Assembly (NCBI GenBank): GCA_019114175.1
Contig: DXFZ01000057.1
Location: 22,856-86,855 of the forward strand
From: Candidatus Corynebacterium gallistercoris
GTDB lineage: Bacteria > Actinomycetota > Actinomycetes > Mycobacteriales > Mycobacteriaceae
DNA length: 64,000 bases
Reading direction: 5' to 3'
In this document: piece by piece, positions 13,305 through 23,140 of the stretch
Position numbering within the stretch: the stretch's first letter is position 1
Layout: every line of letters starts with the position of its first letter
Position numbers and translations under genes: made by a program
Notes under the pieces: model-generated
What the model saw: only the letters and a program-made list of their open reading frames with translations
Told to the model about the DNA's origin: nothing
Database searches by the model: none

Positions 13305-14342
13305 CTAGCCCACCGTGAGACTGCGCCGCCTATGGTGCTCACCGAAACCAAGGCCGTGATACAACGCACGCCCCGCGGTGTTGGTCGTGATCACCTCCAG
13401 ATAGGCAGCCTCCGCACCGTGGGCGTGGCCCCAATGCAGGACGTACTCGCCCAGCAGCGTGCCCAAACCCCGCCTCCGGAAGGCGGGCGCCACCTCCACC
13501 GCGGAGTACCCCAGCCACTGCTTATCCCCGCCAGTGGTGATCGTGGCCCTGGTGATTGCGGCCAGCTGGCCATCCACCGTCAGGCGGGCGAACCCCAGCG
13601 TGCCATCGATGCGCGCCGCCAGCAGCTCCAGCGCTTCCTCCGGCAGCGGCTGTCCGCGGAAGTGATACATGGAATACCACTGCTCACTTGGCGCCTCGTC
13701 CACCGCAATCTCCACACCCGCGGGCAACGCGGGCTCCGGGGCCTCGCCCAAGGGACGGGTCATCACGATGATCTCCGGGCCGCGGGCGCCGGGGATGTTC
13801 TCCGCGGCTCGCCCGATCCGGTCCGGCAGCAGAAGCTGGACCGGCTGGCCGTGGCTGGAGTAGAACTCACGCAACGGCTCCAGGGGTACCAGCCCGGTGG
13901 ACGCTGTTGGACCAATCGGAACGGCGGAGTTGGAACGCTCGGTAATGCCGTCGCCCACCCTGGCGAACCAGCCGCCACACCACGCATTGTGCTTGCCCGG
14001 GAACGCAGCCGCCGCGGCCTGCTCCACCGCGCGGATATCGCGGTTGCGCACGGGGGCGGGGCTCAAGGTCTTGAGCACCACAACATCGCGGGCGGCGATC
14101 TCCCGCTCCGGGCCATCGGCGGGGCGCACCCGCAGCGGGGACACGCTGACCAGCTGGCCGATCACGTCCGTGACAGCATTCGGGTTCGCAGGGTCTGCCG
14201 GGTCTGCCACAGCGCAGCGCACGATGACGCGCACGCCGGGGCGCACGCTCACGGGGTCGGTGCGGCGGGAGAGCGGGAAGTCGAACCCATCCACGCGCCG
14301 GGCGCCGGCGGCCGCGGCGGTGCGGGAAGTGTTAGTCGTCAT
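13305..14342 (-). CDS. GNAT-family N-acetyltransferase
   Basis: About 345 residues. The C-terminal half carries the acetyl-CoA pyrophosphate loop [13 protein letters not shown] and the following [20 protein letters not shown] segment, typical of GNAT enzymes. The N-terminal part has a small beta-rich region (~30-100) of unknown role. The start MTTNTSRT at 14342 is chosen because it overlaps the def stop by 11 bp; the open frame continues further upstream but there runs through def. This arrangement next to def is shared by several actinobacteria. The substrate is unknown. Confidence 0.85.
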   Translation of the reverse strand: MTTNTSRTAAAAGARRVDGFDFPLSRRTDPVSVRPGVRVIVRCAVADPADPANPNAVTDVIGQLVSVSPLRVRPADGPEREIAARDVVVLKTLSPAPVRNRDIRAVEQAAAAAFPGKHNAWCGGWFARVGDGITERSNSAVPIGPTASTGLVPLEPLREFYSSHGQPVQLLLPDRIGRAAENIPGARGPEIIVMTRPLGEAPEPALPAGVEIAVDEAPSEQWYSMYHFRGQPLPEEALELLAARIDGTLGFARLTVDGQLAAITRATITTGGDKQWLGYSAVEVAPAFRRRGLGTLLGEYVLHWGHAHGAEAAYLEVITTNTAGRALYHGLGFGEHHRRRSLTVG

Positions 14343-14961
14343 GGCCGAAAGGGTCGGCATCCACGCCGGGAGTCCACGTGTTGCCGGCGGTCTTCCACCC
14401 CTCGGCCTTGAAAGTCTTCTTCGCCGCGCGTTTCCAGCGGCCCAGCAGCATGTCCGTGTACAAGAAGCCATCCAGGTGGCCCACCTCGTGCTGCAGGCAG
14501 CGGGCGAAGAAGCCGTAGCCTTCGATGGTGGTGGGCTCGCCGTGTTCGTCCAGGCCGGTGACGCGGGCCCAGTCGGCGCGGCCGGTGGGGTAGGAGTAGC
14601 CGGGGACGGACAGGCAGCCTTCCTCATCGGCCTCCTCGTCCGGCATGGTCTCCGGGATCTCGGAGGTCTCCAGCACGGGGTTGATCACGCAGCCGCGGCG
14701 CATGGGGCCACCGTTGGCCTCGATCTGCTCGTCGGTGAGCCGCTCGCCGCCGGGGCCCTCGATATCCGGACAGTTGTAGACGAACAGGCGCTTGTTGATG
14801 CCCACCTGGTTGGCGGCCAGGCCCACCCCATGGGCGGCGTCCATCGTTTCGTACATGTCCGCGATGAGGGTGGCGAGCTCGGCGGAGGTGGGATCCTCCA
14901 CCGGCTGGGTTGGATTGTGCAGGACCGGATCACCGGCGATGACGATTGGCATGATGCTCAT
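14332..14961 (-). CDS. def: Peptide deformylase
   Basis: A 209-residue metalloenzyme that removes the formyl group from new proteins. Motif 1 is [12 protein letters not shown], motif 2 is EEGCLSVPG with the metal Cys, and motif 3 is QHEVGHLDG with the two metal His residues and catalytic Glu. All three are intact. Two in-frame Met codons near the N-terminus (MSIM) leave the start ambiguous by three codons. It is the first gene of the def-GNAT-xth-cls series. Confidence 0.95.
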   Translation of the reverse strand: MSIMPIVIAGDPVLHNPTQPVEDPTSAELATLIADMYETMDAAHGVGLAANQVGINKRLFVYNCPDIEGPGGERLTDEQIEANGGPMRRGCVINPVLETSEIPETMPDEEADEEGCLSVPGYSYPTGRADWARVTGLDEHGEPTTIEGYGFFARCLQHEVGHLDGFLYTDMLLGRWKRAAKKTFKAEGWKTAGNTWTPGVDADPFGHDD

Positions 14962-14986
14962 GGGTTACAGTCTAGAATCTTGAACC

Positions 14987-15202
14987 ATGTTGACGGACCG
15001 AGACATCCGCATGTTGGATTTTGAGCGGCGCTGGTGGAGGGATGCGAGCGCGAAGAAGGAGGTCATCCGCCGCGAGTTTGGGGTGACTCCGGTGCGGTAT
15101 TTCCAGCAGCTCGCTCACCTCATTGAGCGCCCGGAGGCGCTGGATTATGACCCAGTGCTGGTCCGGATGTTGCTGCGCCGCCGGGATGGAGACGCGAGTT
15201 AG
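14987..15202 (+). CDS. DUF3263 family small protein
   Basis: A 71-residue basic protein beginning MLTDRDIRMLDFERRWW, the hallmark of the actinobacterial DUF3263 family, followed by a helical segment and an Arg-rich C-terminus (MLLRRRDGD). It is divergent from def and 46 bp upstream of the LytR_C gene on the same strand. Function unknown; the size and charge fit a small DNA-associated protein, but that is only inference. Confidence 0.85.
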   Translation: MLTDRDIRMLDFERRWWRDASAKKEVIRREFGVTPVRYFQQLAHLIERPEALDYDPVLVRMLLRRRDGDAS

Positions 15203-15248
15203 GGCGCGTCGCATTTGTTACAGATGTGACGAGAGTTAATATTGTGGC

Positions 15249-16007
15249 GTGACTGAATCAAACCGCCCACGCCACGCACTCGATGACGATTACACGTCCG
15301 GCTATGACGGCTACGATGAAGCCTTCGCCTTCGACGAACCAGAAGCGCCCGCCGCAGCCGCCAGCACGTCCGATACCCAAGGCCTTCCCCTGCGCGGACT
15401 CGCCATGATCTTGCTCGCCGTGGCCGTCATCCTCATCGGCTGGGGTGGTTACACACTTCTTGGGGGCGACGCCGATAACGACCCAGCGAACAACGCCTCA
15501 GACTCGTCTACAACCCAGACCCAGGGTGAGGCCGCACCACCAGCGGACAACCCTGAGGCCGCGGACGCCGAAGGTGCCCCCGCCCCCGCGGACGAAGCAC
15601 CCGCCGCAGAGGGCGAGGACGCGCAAGCTCCAGCACCCGCGCCGGGTCAGGGGGCTGGCGCGCAGGGTGGCGTCGATAAAAATAATGAATACATCGCCGT
15701 GCTCAACAACTCACCCATCCAAGGACTCGCAGGTGACGTGGCTGGCAAGCTGCGCGACCAGCAGTGGAAGGAGACCGGCGTGGGCAACCTGCCGGACCAG
15801 GCGGGCACCTTCCCCGAGTCCGTAGTGCTTTACCCCAAGGGTGACGCGGCTGCGCAGGCAGCAGCGGAGAAGGCCGCCGCGGAATTGGGCGTGCAGGCCC
15901 GCGAGCGCACTGCCGCCATCGACCGCGCGCTCGCCGGTGCTGACATGCTGGAAGGCCCAGCGCCCGCGAAGGTCGTGGTGGTCACGACCAACAACATGCC
16001 GCGGTAG
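15249..16007 (+). CDS. LytR_C-domain membrane-anchored envelope protein
   Basis: A 252-residue protein with a GTG start. An acidic cytoplasmic N-terminus (~1-50) is followed by one membrane helix (GLAMILLAVAVILIGWGGYT), a long Ala/Pro/Glu-rich linker (~80-145), and then a LytR C-terminal domain starting at EYIAVLNNSPIQGLAGDVA. Proteins of this form sit in the envelope beside LytR-CpsA-Psr enzymes; the domain itself has no known catalytic residue. The pairing with an upstream DUF3263 gene is recurrent in actinobacteria. Confidence 0.88.
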   Translation: MTESNRPRHALDDDYTSGYDGYDEAFAFDEPEAPAAAASTSDTQGLPLRGLAMILLAVAVILIGWGGYTLLGGDADNDPANNASDSSTTQTQGEAAPPADNPEAADAEGAPAPADEAPAAEGEDAQAPAPAPGQGAGAQGGVDKNNEYIAVLNNSPIQGLAGDVAGKLRDQQWKETGVGNLPDQAGTFPESVVLYPKGDAAAQAAAEKAAAELGVQARERTAAIDRALAGADMLEGPAPAKVVVVTTNNMPR

Positions 16008-16071
16008 AAGAAAACCCCACTCACCGCGTATAGTTATGCGCGGATAAAAATTCGCCTGAGAGATCCCGGCA

Positions 16072-17277
16072 ATGAACAGTGAGGCACACACCATGGACTT
16101 CCCCGGCTCCGGACCCACTGTTGGCATTGAATGGGAAGTCGCGCTCGTGGACCCCGAAACCAAGGACCTGGTCCCGCGCGCGCCGGAACTCGTGGACGCC
16201 CTTGACGCCGCCCACCCCGGCCACCGCATCACCCGCGAATTCCTGGCGAACACCGTGGAAATGGTCACGGGCGTGCATGACACCGTCCCCGCCGCCGTGG
16301 AGGACCTCACAGAACAGCTGGGGCAGCTGTTTGCGGCCGCCGATGAGATCGGCGTGGAGCTCTTCTCCGCCGGAACCCACCCCTTCGCCCACTGGGGCGA
16401 CCAAGTCTTGAGCGGCAAGTCCAGCTACCAAGAGATCATCCAGCGCACCCAGTACTGGGGCCGCCAAATGCTGATCTGGGGTATCCACGTGCACGTGGGC
16501 GTGGGTTCCAAAGACAAGGTCTGGCCCATCATCAACGCGGTGATGACGCACTACCCGCACGTGCTCGCGATGTCCGCCAGCTCGCCCGCCTGGGAAGGGC
16601 TGGATACCGGGTACGCCTCCAACCGCACGCTGCTCTACCAGCAGCTCCCCACCGCCGGGATGCCCTACCAGTTCACTAGCTGGGAGGAGTGGGAGCAGTT
16701 CAACCGGGACCAGGACAAGTCCGGCGTGATCAACCACACCGGCTCCATGCACTTCGACGTGCGCCCCAGCAAATACGGCACCGTGGAAGTGCGCTTCGCC
16801 GATGCCACCATGGAAGTCTGGGCGCTCGCCGCGATCTGCGCCTACCTGCACTGCCTCGTGGTCTACTTCGAGCGCCAATGGGACGCAGGCCAGGAGCTGC
16901 CGATCCTGCAGCAGTGGCACGTGGCGGAGAACAAGTGGCGGGCCGCGCGCTACGGCCTGGACGCGCTCATCGTGACGGACAGGGATACCAACGAGGAGCT
17001 GGTCACCGATGAGATCCGCCGCTGGGTAGACACCCTGGCTCCCATCGCCGAGGAGCTGGGATGCGCAGCCGAGCTGGCGGACGTGGAGCGTCTCCTCGCC
17101 CGCGGCGGGGATTACGCCATCCAGCGGGAGGCCGCCCGCGCGGCCGGGGCGGCGCTGGAGCCCGGCACCCGCACCCGCGGCGATGCCGGGGCGGAGTCCG
17201 GTTTCACCCAGCCCGAGGCGTGGGTGGCGGCCGTGCAGGTGACCGTGGACCGGCTGCGGCAGTCAGCGCAGAGGTAA
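16072..17277 (+). CDS. YbdK-type carboxylate-amine ligase (GCS2 family)
   Basis: About 395-401 residues of the glutamate-cysteine ligase family 2. The start of the domain is [11 protein letters not shown]; further motifs are [20 protein letters not shown], the WGIHVHVGV strand and the [20 protein letters not shown] segment. Family members link an amino acid to glutamate (gamma-glutamyl-cysteine formation in some, unknown in others), so the substrate cannot be fixed. Two ATG codons are possible, 16072 and 16093; the later begins the conserved MDFPGSG segment and has a GAGG upstream. Confidence 0.88.
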   Translation: MNSEAHTMDFPGSGPTVGIEWEVALVDPETKDLVPRAPELVDALDAAHPGHRITREFLANTVEMVTGVHDTVPAAVEDLTEQLGQLFAAADEIGVELFSAGTHPFAHWGDQVLSGKSSYQEIIQRTQYWGRQMLIWGIHVHVGVGSKDKVWPIINAVMTHYPHVLAMSASSPAWEGLDTGYASNRTLLYQQLPTAGMPYQFTSWEEWEQFNRDQDKSGVINHTGSMHFDVRPSKYGTVEVRFADATMEVWALAAICAYLHCLVVYFERQWDAGQELPILQQWHVAENKWRAARYGLDALIVTDRDTNEELVTDEIRRWVDTLAPIAEELGCAAELADVERLLARGGDYAIQREAARAAGAALEPGTRTRGDAGAESGFTQPEAWVAAVQVTVDRLRQSAQR

Positions 17278-17279
17278 AA

Positions 17280-17312
17280 CACCCCACGCCAGCGGGGTTG
17301 GGGCGTGGGGTG
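17280..17312 (-). terminator. Intrinsic terminator of the LeuA-domain gene
   Basis: An 11-bp perfect stem (CACCCCACGCC / GGCGTGGGGTG) with a short loop lies directly after two convergent genes. Read on the minus strand it is followed by GTTTTACC, a short U-run, so it should end the minus-strand transcript. It may also slow the plus-strand ligase transcript. Confidence 0.7.
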
Positions 17313-17332
17313 GCGTCGCAATAAAAAACAAC
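17311..17332 (+). repeat. Copy of the TGGCGTCGCA-N2-AAAAAACAAC motif
   Basis: Reads TGGCGTCGCA, AT, AAAAAACAAC. It overlaps the terminator end and the stop codon region of the LeuA-domain gene. It is one of the best matches to a degenerate sequence that recurs in this window. Confidence 0.55.
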
Positions 17333-17949
17333 TACATGTGCAAGCGGCTCGCCGCATTGCATAGCGCGTTGGCGATGGACAGGTCGCGATCCGCGCCGAA
17401 GCCCACGGCCCAGACGCGCTTGGACTTGTGGACGGTGTAGAGGAACGTCACGGTCGCCTCAAAGATGCTGTACTGGTGGAACTCCAGGGTCTCGACGGGG
17501 AAGCCGTGATCGGCCAGGATTTCGGTCATCGCGCTGGAGGCACCCATGGCCTCAATCTCCACGCGGGTGCCCTGCCCGTCGGCGCGCAGGCCCGTCATGG
17601 CCAGGGTGAACGCGTGCTTGCCCAGGCTGAGCTTGCGGACCTGCAGGCTCTCCACGCGGATCGTGGCGGGGGCGTAGGTGCGGATGAACTGCTTCCACTC
17701 CATGCCGCGGGCCTCCTGGCGCATGCCTGCGGGGAGGCGCTGGCCGAAGCGCGCACGGAACGGGTCCTCGGCGAAGGTGCGGGTGCGCTGGCGGCGCTTC
17801 TCGATGCGCGTCGGCGTGGTGTTCGTGAACGTCTTGGCCGTGGATCGGCGCAGGCGGGGCTCCGCGGTGTAGGTCGCGCGCGGTTCGTCTGGCCGGGCGA
17901 AGCGGATGAGGGTGGTGGAGTTCATGGTGCTTTCAGAGTCAAAGTTCAT
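17332..17949 (-). CDS. Free-standing 2-isopropylmalate-synthase-like regulatory domain protein
   Basis: About 205 residues. The first ~85 are Arg/Thr-rich with no known fold. From residue ~90 the sequence resembles the LeuA allosteric (LeuA_dimer) domain: DGQGTRVEIEAMGASSAMTE, then LEFHQYSIFEATVTFLYTV and the closing VWAVGFGADRDLSIANAL, which parallels the VWGVGI end of mycobacterial LeuA. There is no TIM-barrel catalytic domain, so it cannot make isopropylmalate itself. It could bind leucine or pair with full-length LeuA, but that is inference. A second Met (MNSTTLIRF) lies eight residues in. A structured leader and short ORF precede it. Confidence 0.55.
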   Translation of the reverse strand: MNFDSESTMNSTTLIRFARPDEPRATYTAEPRLRRSTAKTFTNTTPTRIEKRRQRTRTFAEDPFRARFGQRLPAGMRQEARGMEWKQFIRTYAPATIRVESLQVRKLSLGKHAFTLAMTGLRADGQGTRVEIEAMGASSAMTEILADHGFPVETLEFHQYSIFEATVTFLYTVHKSKRVWAVGFGADRDLSIANALCNAASRLHM

Positions 17950-17953
17950 GGCT

Positions 17954-18068
17954 GTTGGTCCCTTGGCAGGTCTCGCTGATGGTTGCGGTGTGCTGGTGGA
18001 CCAACTCTTAAAGCGGTAGGCGCTTCACCCCGGTGTGGAGGGGTTAGCCCTAGCTACCTCCACCCGGG
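17954..18068 (-). promoter_or_regulatory. Multi-hairpin mRNA leader upstream of the LeuA-domain gene
   Basis: Read on the minus strand the leader holds a stem CCCGGGTGGAGG / CCTCCACACCGGG (18029-18068), a competing shorter hairpin ACCCC / GGGGT that reuses the same 3' arm, an AAGCG / CGCTT hairpin, and a perfect 8-bp pair GTTGGTCC / GGACCAAC (17954-17961 with 17998-18005) that closes just before the start codon. Mutually exclusive stems after a short leader ORF resemble attenuation or translation-control leaders. No U-rich terminator is evident, so control of translation is as likely. Confidence 0.45.
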
Positions 18069-18097
18069 TTGGGTACTCGCTTCAAGATAATGCTCAT
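18050..18097 (-). CDS. Possible 15-residue leader peptide
   Basis: An ATG-initiated frame encoding MSIILKRVPNPGGGS and stopping inside the first leader hairpin. It has no ribosome binding site, but its ATG coincides with the predicted transcription start, so it could be translated leaderlessly, as for known corynebacterial attenuation peptides. It carries Ile-Ile-Leu and Val codons but no Leu run, so specificity is unclear. Confidence 0.35.
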   Translation of the reverse strand: MSIILKRVPNPGGGS

Positions 18098-18105
18098 GAC
18101 ATAAC

Positions 18106-18135
18106 AATGTAATCCGCATCACCCGGGGTTGGCAA
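18106..18135 (-). promoter_or_regulatory. Predicted promoter of the LeuA-domain gene
   Basis: On the minus strand TTGCCA is followed after 18 bp by TACATT, a plausible -35/-10 pair. The expected start point, 7-9 nt downstream, falls on the ATG of the short leader ORF. Confidence 0.4.
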
Positions 18136-18156
18136 ATATTTCTAGAACTATTTTCC

Positions 18157-18178
18157 TGTTATTTTTGGTGCGACGCCG
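18157..18178 (-). repeat. Copy of the TGGCGTCGCA-N2-AAAAAACAAC motif
   Basis: On the minus strand it reads CGGCGTCGCA, CC, AAAAATAACA. It encodes the last residues and stop codon (AASHQK, stop) of the M20 dipeptidase. Confidence 0.5.
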
Positions 18179-19568
18179 CCACGCGCGCCAGGAACAACAG
18201 CTCTGCCGCCGCGATATCGCGTATTTCGCTGGGGGCCACGGACTCATCGGCGGAGTGAATGCGGCACAGGGGCTCCTCGATGCCGTACAGCGCCAGCTCC
18301 GCGCCTGGGAACTGGGAGAGCAGCTTGTTGGTCAGCGGGATGGAGCCGCCGGAGCCGACCTCGATGGTCTCCTTGCCATAGACATCGCTTAGGGCTTGTG
18401 TGAGGCCGCGCAGGTACGGGCCGGAGGTGTCCGCGCTGAAGGCTTCGGCCAGGCTGACGCGCTCGATCTCCATCTGCGCGTTGACGTTCTTTTCTTGTTT
18501 CTGCTTTTCCAGGTGAGCGATGAGCGTGTCCTGGGCCTCCTTGGGGTCCATTCCCGGTGGCACGCGCAGGCTCACCACCGCGCCGGCGTATCCGGGCACG
18601 GAGTTGATGGAGTCCGCCACGGAGAGCGAGTCCAGTCCGGTGATGGTGATGGAGGGGTTGGTGACGGTGAGGTCGTTGGGTGCCCAGCCGGAGTCCTGGC
18701 CGAGGACATCCACGCCTTCGAGGACGCCCGCGTTGTCCCGGAACGTGGCCTCATCGGGGCCCACGCCCTGCCAGCGGGTGGTGGGGGTGAGGCCCTCCAC
18801 GGCCACGAGGCCCTGGTCATCGTGCAGGGTGCCGAGCAGCTTGATGAGCTCCACCAGGGCATCCGGTGCGGCACCGCCGTATTGGCCGGAGTGCATGGGC
18901 TGGGCGATGGTCTTGAGCTTCACGATCACGGGGGCGGAGCCGCGCAGGGCGGTGCAGATGCTGGGCTCGCCTAGGGCATCGTTGCCGGAGTCCGCGATCA
19001 TGAACAGGTCGGCTTCGAAGAGCTCGGGTTGGGCTTCGAGGAGGTCCTCGAGGCCGTAGCCGCCGCGCTCTTCGGAGCCTTCCACGATGACGCGGATGCC
19101 GAGCTTGCCCAGCTCCGGGTGTTCTGCTTGGAGCTGCTTCATAGCCTCCAGCACGGCCACGTGCATGACCACGTGCCCCTTGCAGTCCGCGGCGCCGCGG
19201 CCGTACCAGCGGCCATCGCGTTCGGTGAGGGTCCAGGGGTCATTGGTCCACTCGGCGGCGTCGCCTGCTGGTTGGACATCGAAGTGGCTGTAGAGCAGCA
19301 CGGTGGGGAAGCCCTCTGCGGCCTCGCGGTGGCCCACGATGGTGGTGGAGCCATCGGTGGTTTCGATGCCTTCAACGCTGATGCCGGCGGCGCGGTAGGT
19401 GTCAATGGTCCACTGCGCTGCCCCGGCGTTGTGCTCTTCTAGTCCGGGAGTGGAGTGGACGGACTGGAAGGCCACGAGTTCTTTGAGGTTGTCAAAGATC
19501 TGCGGCATGCGTTCCTCGATGAGGGAGAGTACCTGTGCTTTGTCTATTGCCTTGTCCATGGTGTTCAT
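18159..19568 (-). CDS. M20-family metallodipeptidase
   Basis: About 469 residues, cytoplasmic zinc peptidase of the M20A/dipeptidase type. Metal ligand motifs are YSHFDVQPAGD (His/Asp), GRGAADCKGHVVMHV (bridging Asp), VEGSEERGGYGLEDLL (catalytic Glu pair) and a late His. The M20 dimerisation domain follows the TIAQPMHSGQYGGAAPDAL segment. The start at MNTMDKAIDK is chosen because the longer frame would run into the groL operator region. It probably cleaves dipeptides or beta-Ala/Cys-Gly type substrates; the exact substrate is not visible. Divergent from groL. Confidence 0.92.
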   Translation of the reverse strand: MNTMDKAIDKAQVLSLIEERMPQIFDNLKELVAFQSVHSTPGLEEHNAGAAQWTIDTYRAAGISVEGIETTDGSTTIVGHREAAEGFPTVLLYSHFDVQPAGDAAEWTNDPWTLTERDGRWYGRGAADCKGHVVMHVAVLEAMKQLQAEHPELGKLGIRVIVEGSEERGGYGLEDLLEAQPELFEADLFMIADSGNDALGEPSICTALRGSAPVIVKLKTIAQPMHSGQYGGAAPDALVELIKLLGTLHDDQGLVAVEGLTPTTRWQGVGPDEATFRDNAGVLEGVDVLGQDSGWAPNDLTVTNPSITITGLDSLSVADSINSVPGYAGAVVSLRVPPGMDPKEAQDTLIAHLEKQKQEKNVNAQMEIERVSLAEAFSADTSGPYLRGLTQALSDVYGKETIEVGSGGSIPLTNKLLSQFPGAELALYGIEEPLCRIHSADESVAPSEIRDIAAAELLFLARVAASHQK

Positions 19569-19630
19569 GGTCTTCCACTCTAACGCTTCGGCCGGTGCGG
19601 GCCGGGCCACACCTTGCAGCCGCTGGGGTG

Positions 19631-19675
19631 GAGTGCTAAAAACGAGACTTAGCACTTGGATAAACAGAGTGCTAG
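19631..19675. promoter_or_regulatory. CIRCE (HrcA) operator, three alternating half-sites
   Basis: GAGTGCTAA (19631-19639), N9, TTAGCACTT (19649-19657), N9, GAGTGCTAG (19667-19675). The second and third arms form a classical CIRCE element (TTAGCACTC-N9-GAGTGCTAA, two mismatches), the known target of the heat-shock repressor HrcA upstream of groL. The extra first arm is spaced by the same 9 bp and forms an inverted-order pair with the middle arm. Confidence 0.85.
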
Positions 19676-19777
19676 ATAAAAACACCGTCAGATGCAGTGA
19701 GGGTGGGCGCCGCGACATTCGCCCATCCGGCCGTCGCGGGCGCTGGGTCTGAGCCGTACGTGTCGCGCCAACTCTAA

Positions 19778-21439
<1,662 letters not shown>

Positions 21440-21459
21440 GCTCCCTTGCTGCCTCTTCA

Positions 21460-21487
21460 CCCCTGCGGTCTCCCGCGGGGGTTTTCT
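21460..21487 (+). terminator. Intrinsic terminator after groL
   Basis: Stem CCCC-T-GCGG / CCGC-G-GGGG with a TCTC loop, followed by TTTTCTTTTTT, 20 bp after the groL stop. Confidence 0.85.
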
Positions 21488-21832
21488 TTTTTGGGTGCGA
21501 CGTCACCCCGCCTCCAACCCCTTTGGTTAACAGAAGGTGAACAAGGTAACCCATATGGGGGTAGAAAAAGGGAAGCTGAAAGATGCGGCGTGCGTGACGG
21601 ATGTGCTCTAAAAATCGCCCATGACCTGCATGTTAGGCTGTACTTGCTCAGGAGCTGTGTGAATTTCTGGCAAACAACTGGAAAAATCTGTCATTTGGGG
21701 TTGTGCTTCGCTGGCAGTTGATTAAAGTAGTGCCCAGACGGCCTCGAGACAGGGGCGTCGCAGTAATCAAACACCACTAGCTAGCGCTCCTCACAGCGCG
21801 CTGGCGCCTCTGACTCTTAAGGGAGAATCATC
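21488..21832. other. Intergenic region before the porin gene
   Basis: 345 bp without a convincing coding frame; a search for a second small porin start (PorH-like) found none. It is AT-richer than its surroundings and should hold the porin promoter; no -35/-10 pair stood out clearly. A motif-like GGTGCGACGTCACCC lies at its left edge. Confidence 0.5.
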
Positions 21833-21964
21833 ATGGATCAAGCACTCGAGATCATCAAGCAGCTGGACGCTTTCTTCGGCGGCTTCAAGGACATTTTCTC
21901 CGGCCTGGGTTCCGTTCTGGGTACCATCGCTGAGTGGGCAGGCCTGAACAAGAAGGAAGACTAA
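21833..21964 (+). CDS. porA: PorA-like cell-wall porin peptide (43 aa)
   Basis: Encodes 43 residues starting MDQALEIIKQLDAFFGG and ending WAGLNKKED, without a signal peptide. It has a GGGAGA ribosome site 6 bp before ATG and an intrinsic terminator 25 bp after the stop. Corynebacterial PorA/PorH channels are short acidic amphipathic helices of this size in the mycolate outer membrane, often O-mycoloylated on Ser, and their genes lie between groEL2 and ppk2, which is this position. One Ser lies at residue 24 and one Thr at residue 31. Only one such gene is found here, as in the C. jeikeium group, rather than the porH-porA pair of C. glutamicum. It is too short for ordinary gene callers. Confidence 0.85.
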   Translation: MDQALEIIKQLDAFFGGFKDIFSGLGSVLGTIAEWAGLNKKED

Positions 21965-21988
21965 TCTTCTTCTGCTGAACCGCATGTA

Positions 21989-22011
21989 ACCCCGGCTCCG
22001 GCCGGGGTTTT
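21989..22011 (+). terminator. Intrinsic terminator after the porin gene
   Basis: CCCCGGC-TCCG-GCCGGGG stem-loop followed by TTTTGC, 25 bp after the stop. This strong terminator isolates the porin mRNA from ppk2. Confidence 0.85.
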
Positions 22012-22228
22012 GCATGTGTGCCCCATTGCTGCTCGGTAGCAGAATTACTTCAAAAGACTGCAGGGTTAATGTGCAAAAATTGCGAAAACGGGCAATAAGT
22101 CTGTAGTGAAGTATAGTAGATGTGCTACTTTTCGGTGCTGGTGCCATACCCCCGCTAGGGCAGCCGATTCCGGGCCGCCGGACTAGACTGAAGGGTGTTG
22201 AACAACCCCGATAGGAGCCCTGCAGCGG

Positions 22229-23140
22229 ATGAGCGATAACAGCGTTAACACTGACCAAGACGATTTCCACATCGTGGACCTGGCCGCCACCGAAGGCTAC
22301 CTGGTGGACGATTCCGACGAGGACGATCCCACCCTCATCACCCCGGACGGGCACCGAGTAGACACCTGGCGCGATGGCTACCCCTACGACGAGCGCATGA
22401 GCCGCGAGGAGTACGAGACCACGAAGCGGGCCCTGCAGATCGAGCTGCTGAAGTGGCAGAACTGGACCAAGGACACCGGCCAGAAGCACATCATTCTCTT
22501 CGAAGGCCGGGACGCCGCCGGTAAGGGCGGCACCATCAAGCGCTTCAACGAGCACCTGAACCCCCGCGGCGCGCGCACCGTGGCCTTGGAGAAGCCCAGC
22601 GAGCGTGAATCCACCTCCTGGTACTTCCAGCGCTACATCCAGCACTTCCCGGCGGGCGGGGAGATCGTCTTCTTTGACCGCTCCTGGTACAACCGCTCCG
22701 GCGTGGAGCGCGTCATGGGCTTTTGCACCAACGATCAGCACGCGGAGTTCCTCCGCGAGGTTCCCATGCTGGAAAACATGATCATGGGCTCCGGAATCTC
22801 TCTGACCAAGCTGTGGTTCTCCGTGACCCGCAAGGAGCAGCGCACCCGCTTTGCCATCCGTCAGGTGGATCCAGTGCGTCAGTGGAAGCTATCGCCCATG
22901 GATCTGGCCAGCTTGGACAAGTGGGACGATTACACCCGAGCCAAGGAAGAGCAGTTCCGTTACACGGATACCAACGAGTCCCCGTGGATCACCATTAAGT
23001 CCAATGACAAGAAGCGCGCACGCATCAACGCCATGCGCTACGTCCTCTCCAAGTTCGAGTACTCCGGCAAGGATCACGAGATCGTGGGGGAGCCGGACCC
23101 GCTCATCGTCAAGCGGGGCCGGGATCAGATCGGGGACTAG
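22229..23140 (+). CDS. ppk2: Polyphosphate kinase 2
   Basis: A 303-residue P-loop enzyme that moves phosphate between polyphosphate and nucleotides. Walker A is EGRDAAGKGGTIKRF (residues ~93-107), followed by PSERESTSWYFQRY, the catalytic FDRSWYNRSGVERVMGFC segment and the lid Arg-rich region. Class I length. An acidic 60-residue N-terminal extension is present. Its own promoter region of about 215 bp separates it from the porin terminator. Confidence 0.95.
   Translation: MSDNSVNTDQDDFHIVDLAATEGYLVDDSDEDDPTLITPDGHRVDTWRDGYPYDERMSREEYETTKRALQIELLKWQNWTKDTGQKHIILFEGRDAAGKGGTIKRFNEHLNPRGARTVALEKPSERESTSWYFQRYIQHFPAGGEIVFFDRSWYNRSGVERVMGFCTNDQHAEFLREVPMLENMIMGSGISLTKLWFSVTRKEQRTRFAIRQVDPVRQWKLSPMDLASLDKWDDYTRAKEEQFRYTDTNESPWITIKSNDKKRARINAMRYVLSKFEYSGKDHEIVGEPDPLIVKRGRDQIGD

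Noticed and set aside
17954..18135. T-box riboswitch upstream of the LeuA-domain gene
   Set aside because: The conserved T-box bulge sequence (TGGNACCGCG) is not present; only GGGTGGAGG and GCGCCTACCGC pieces resemble parts of it.
21540..21830. A second small porin (porH) gene upstream of the PorA-like peptide
   Set aside because: ATG-started frames in this stretch are interrupted within a few codons or lack the amphipathic pattern and ribosome site.
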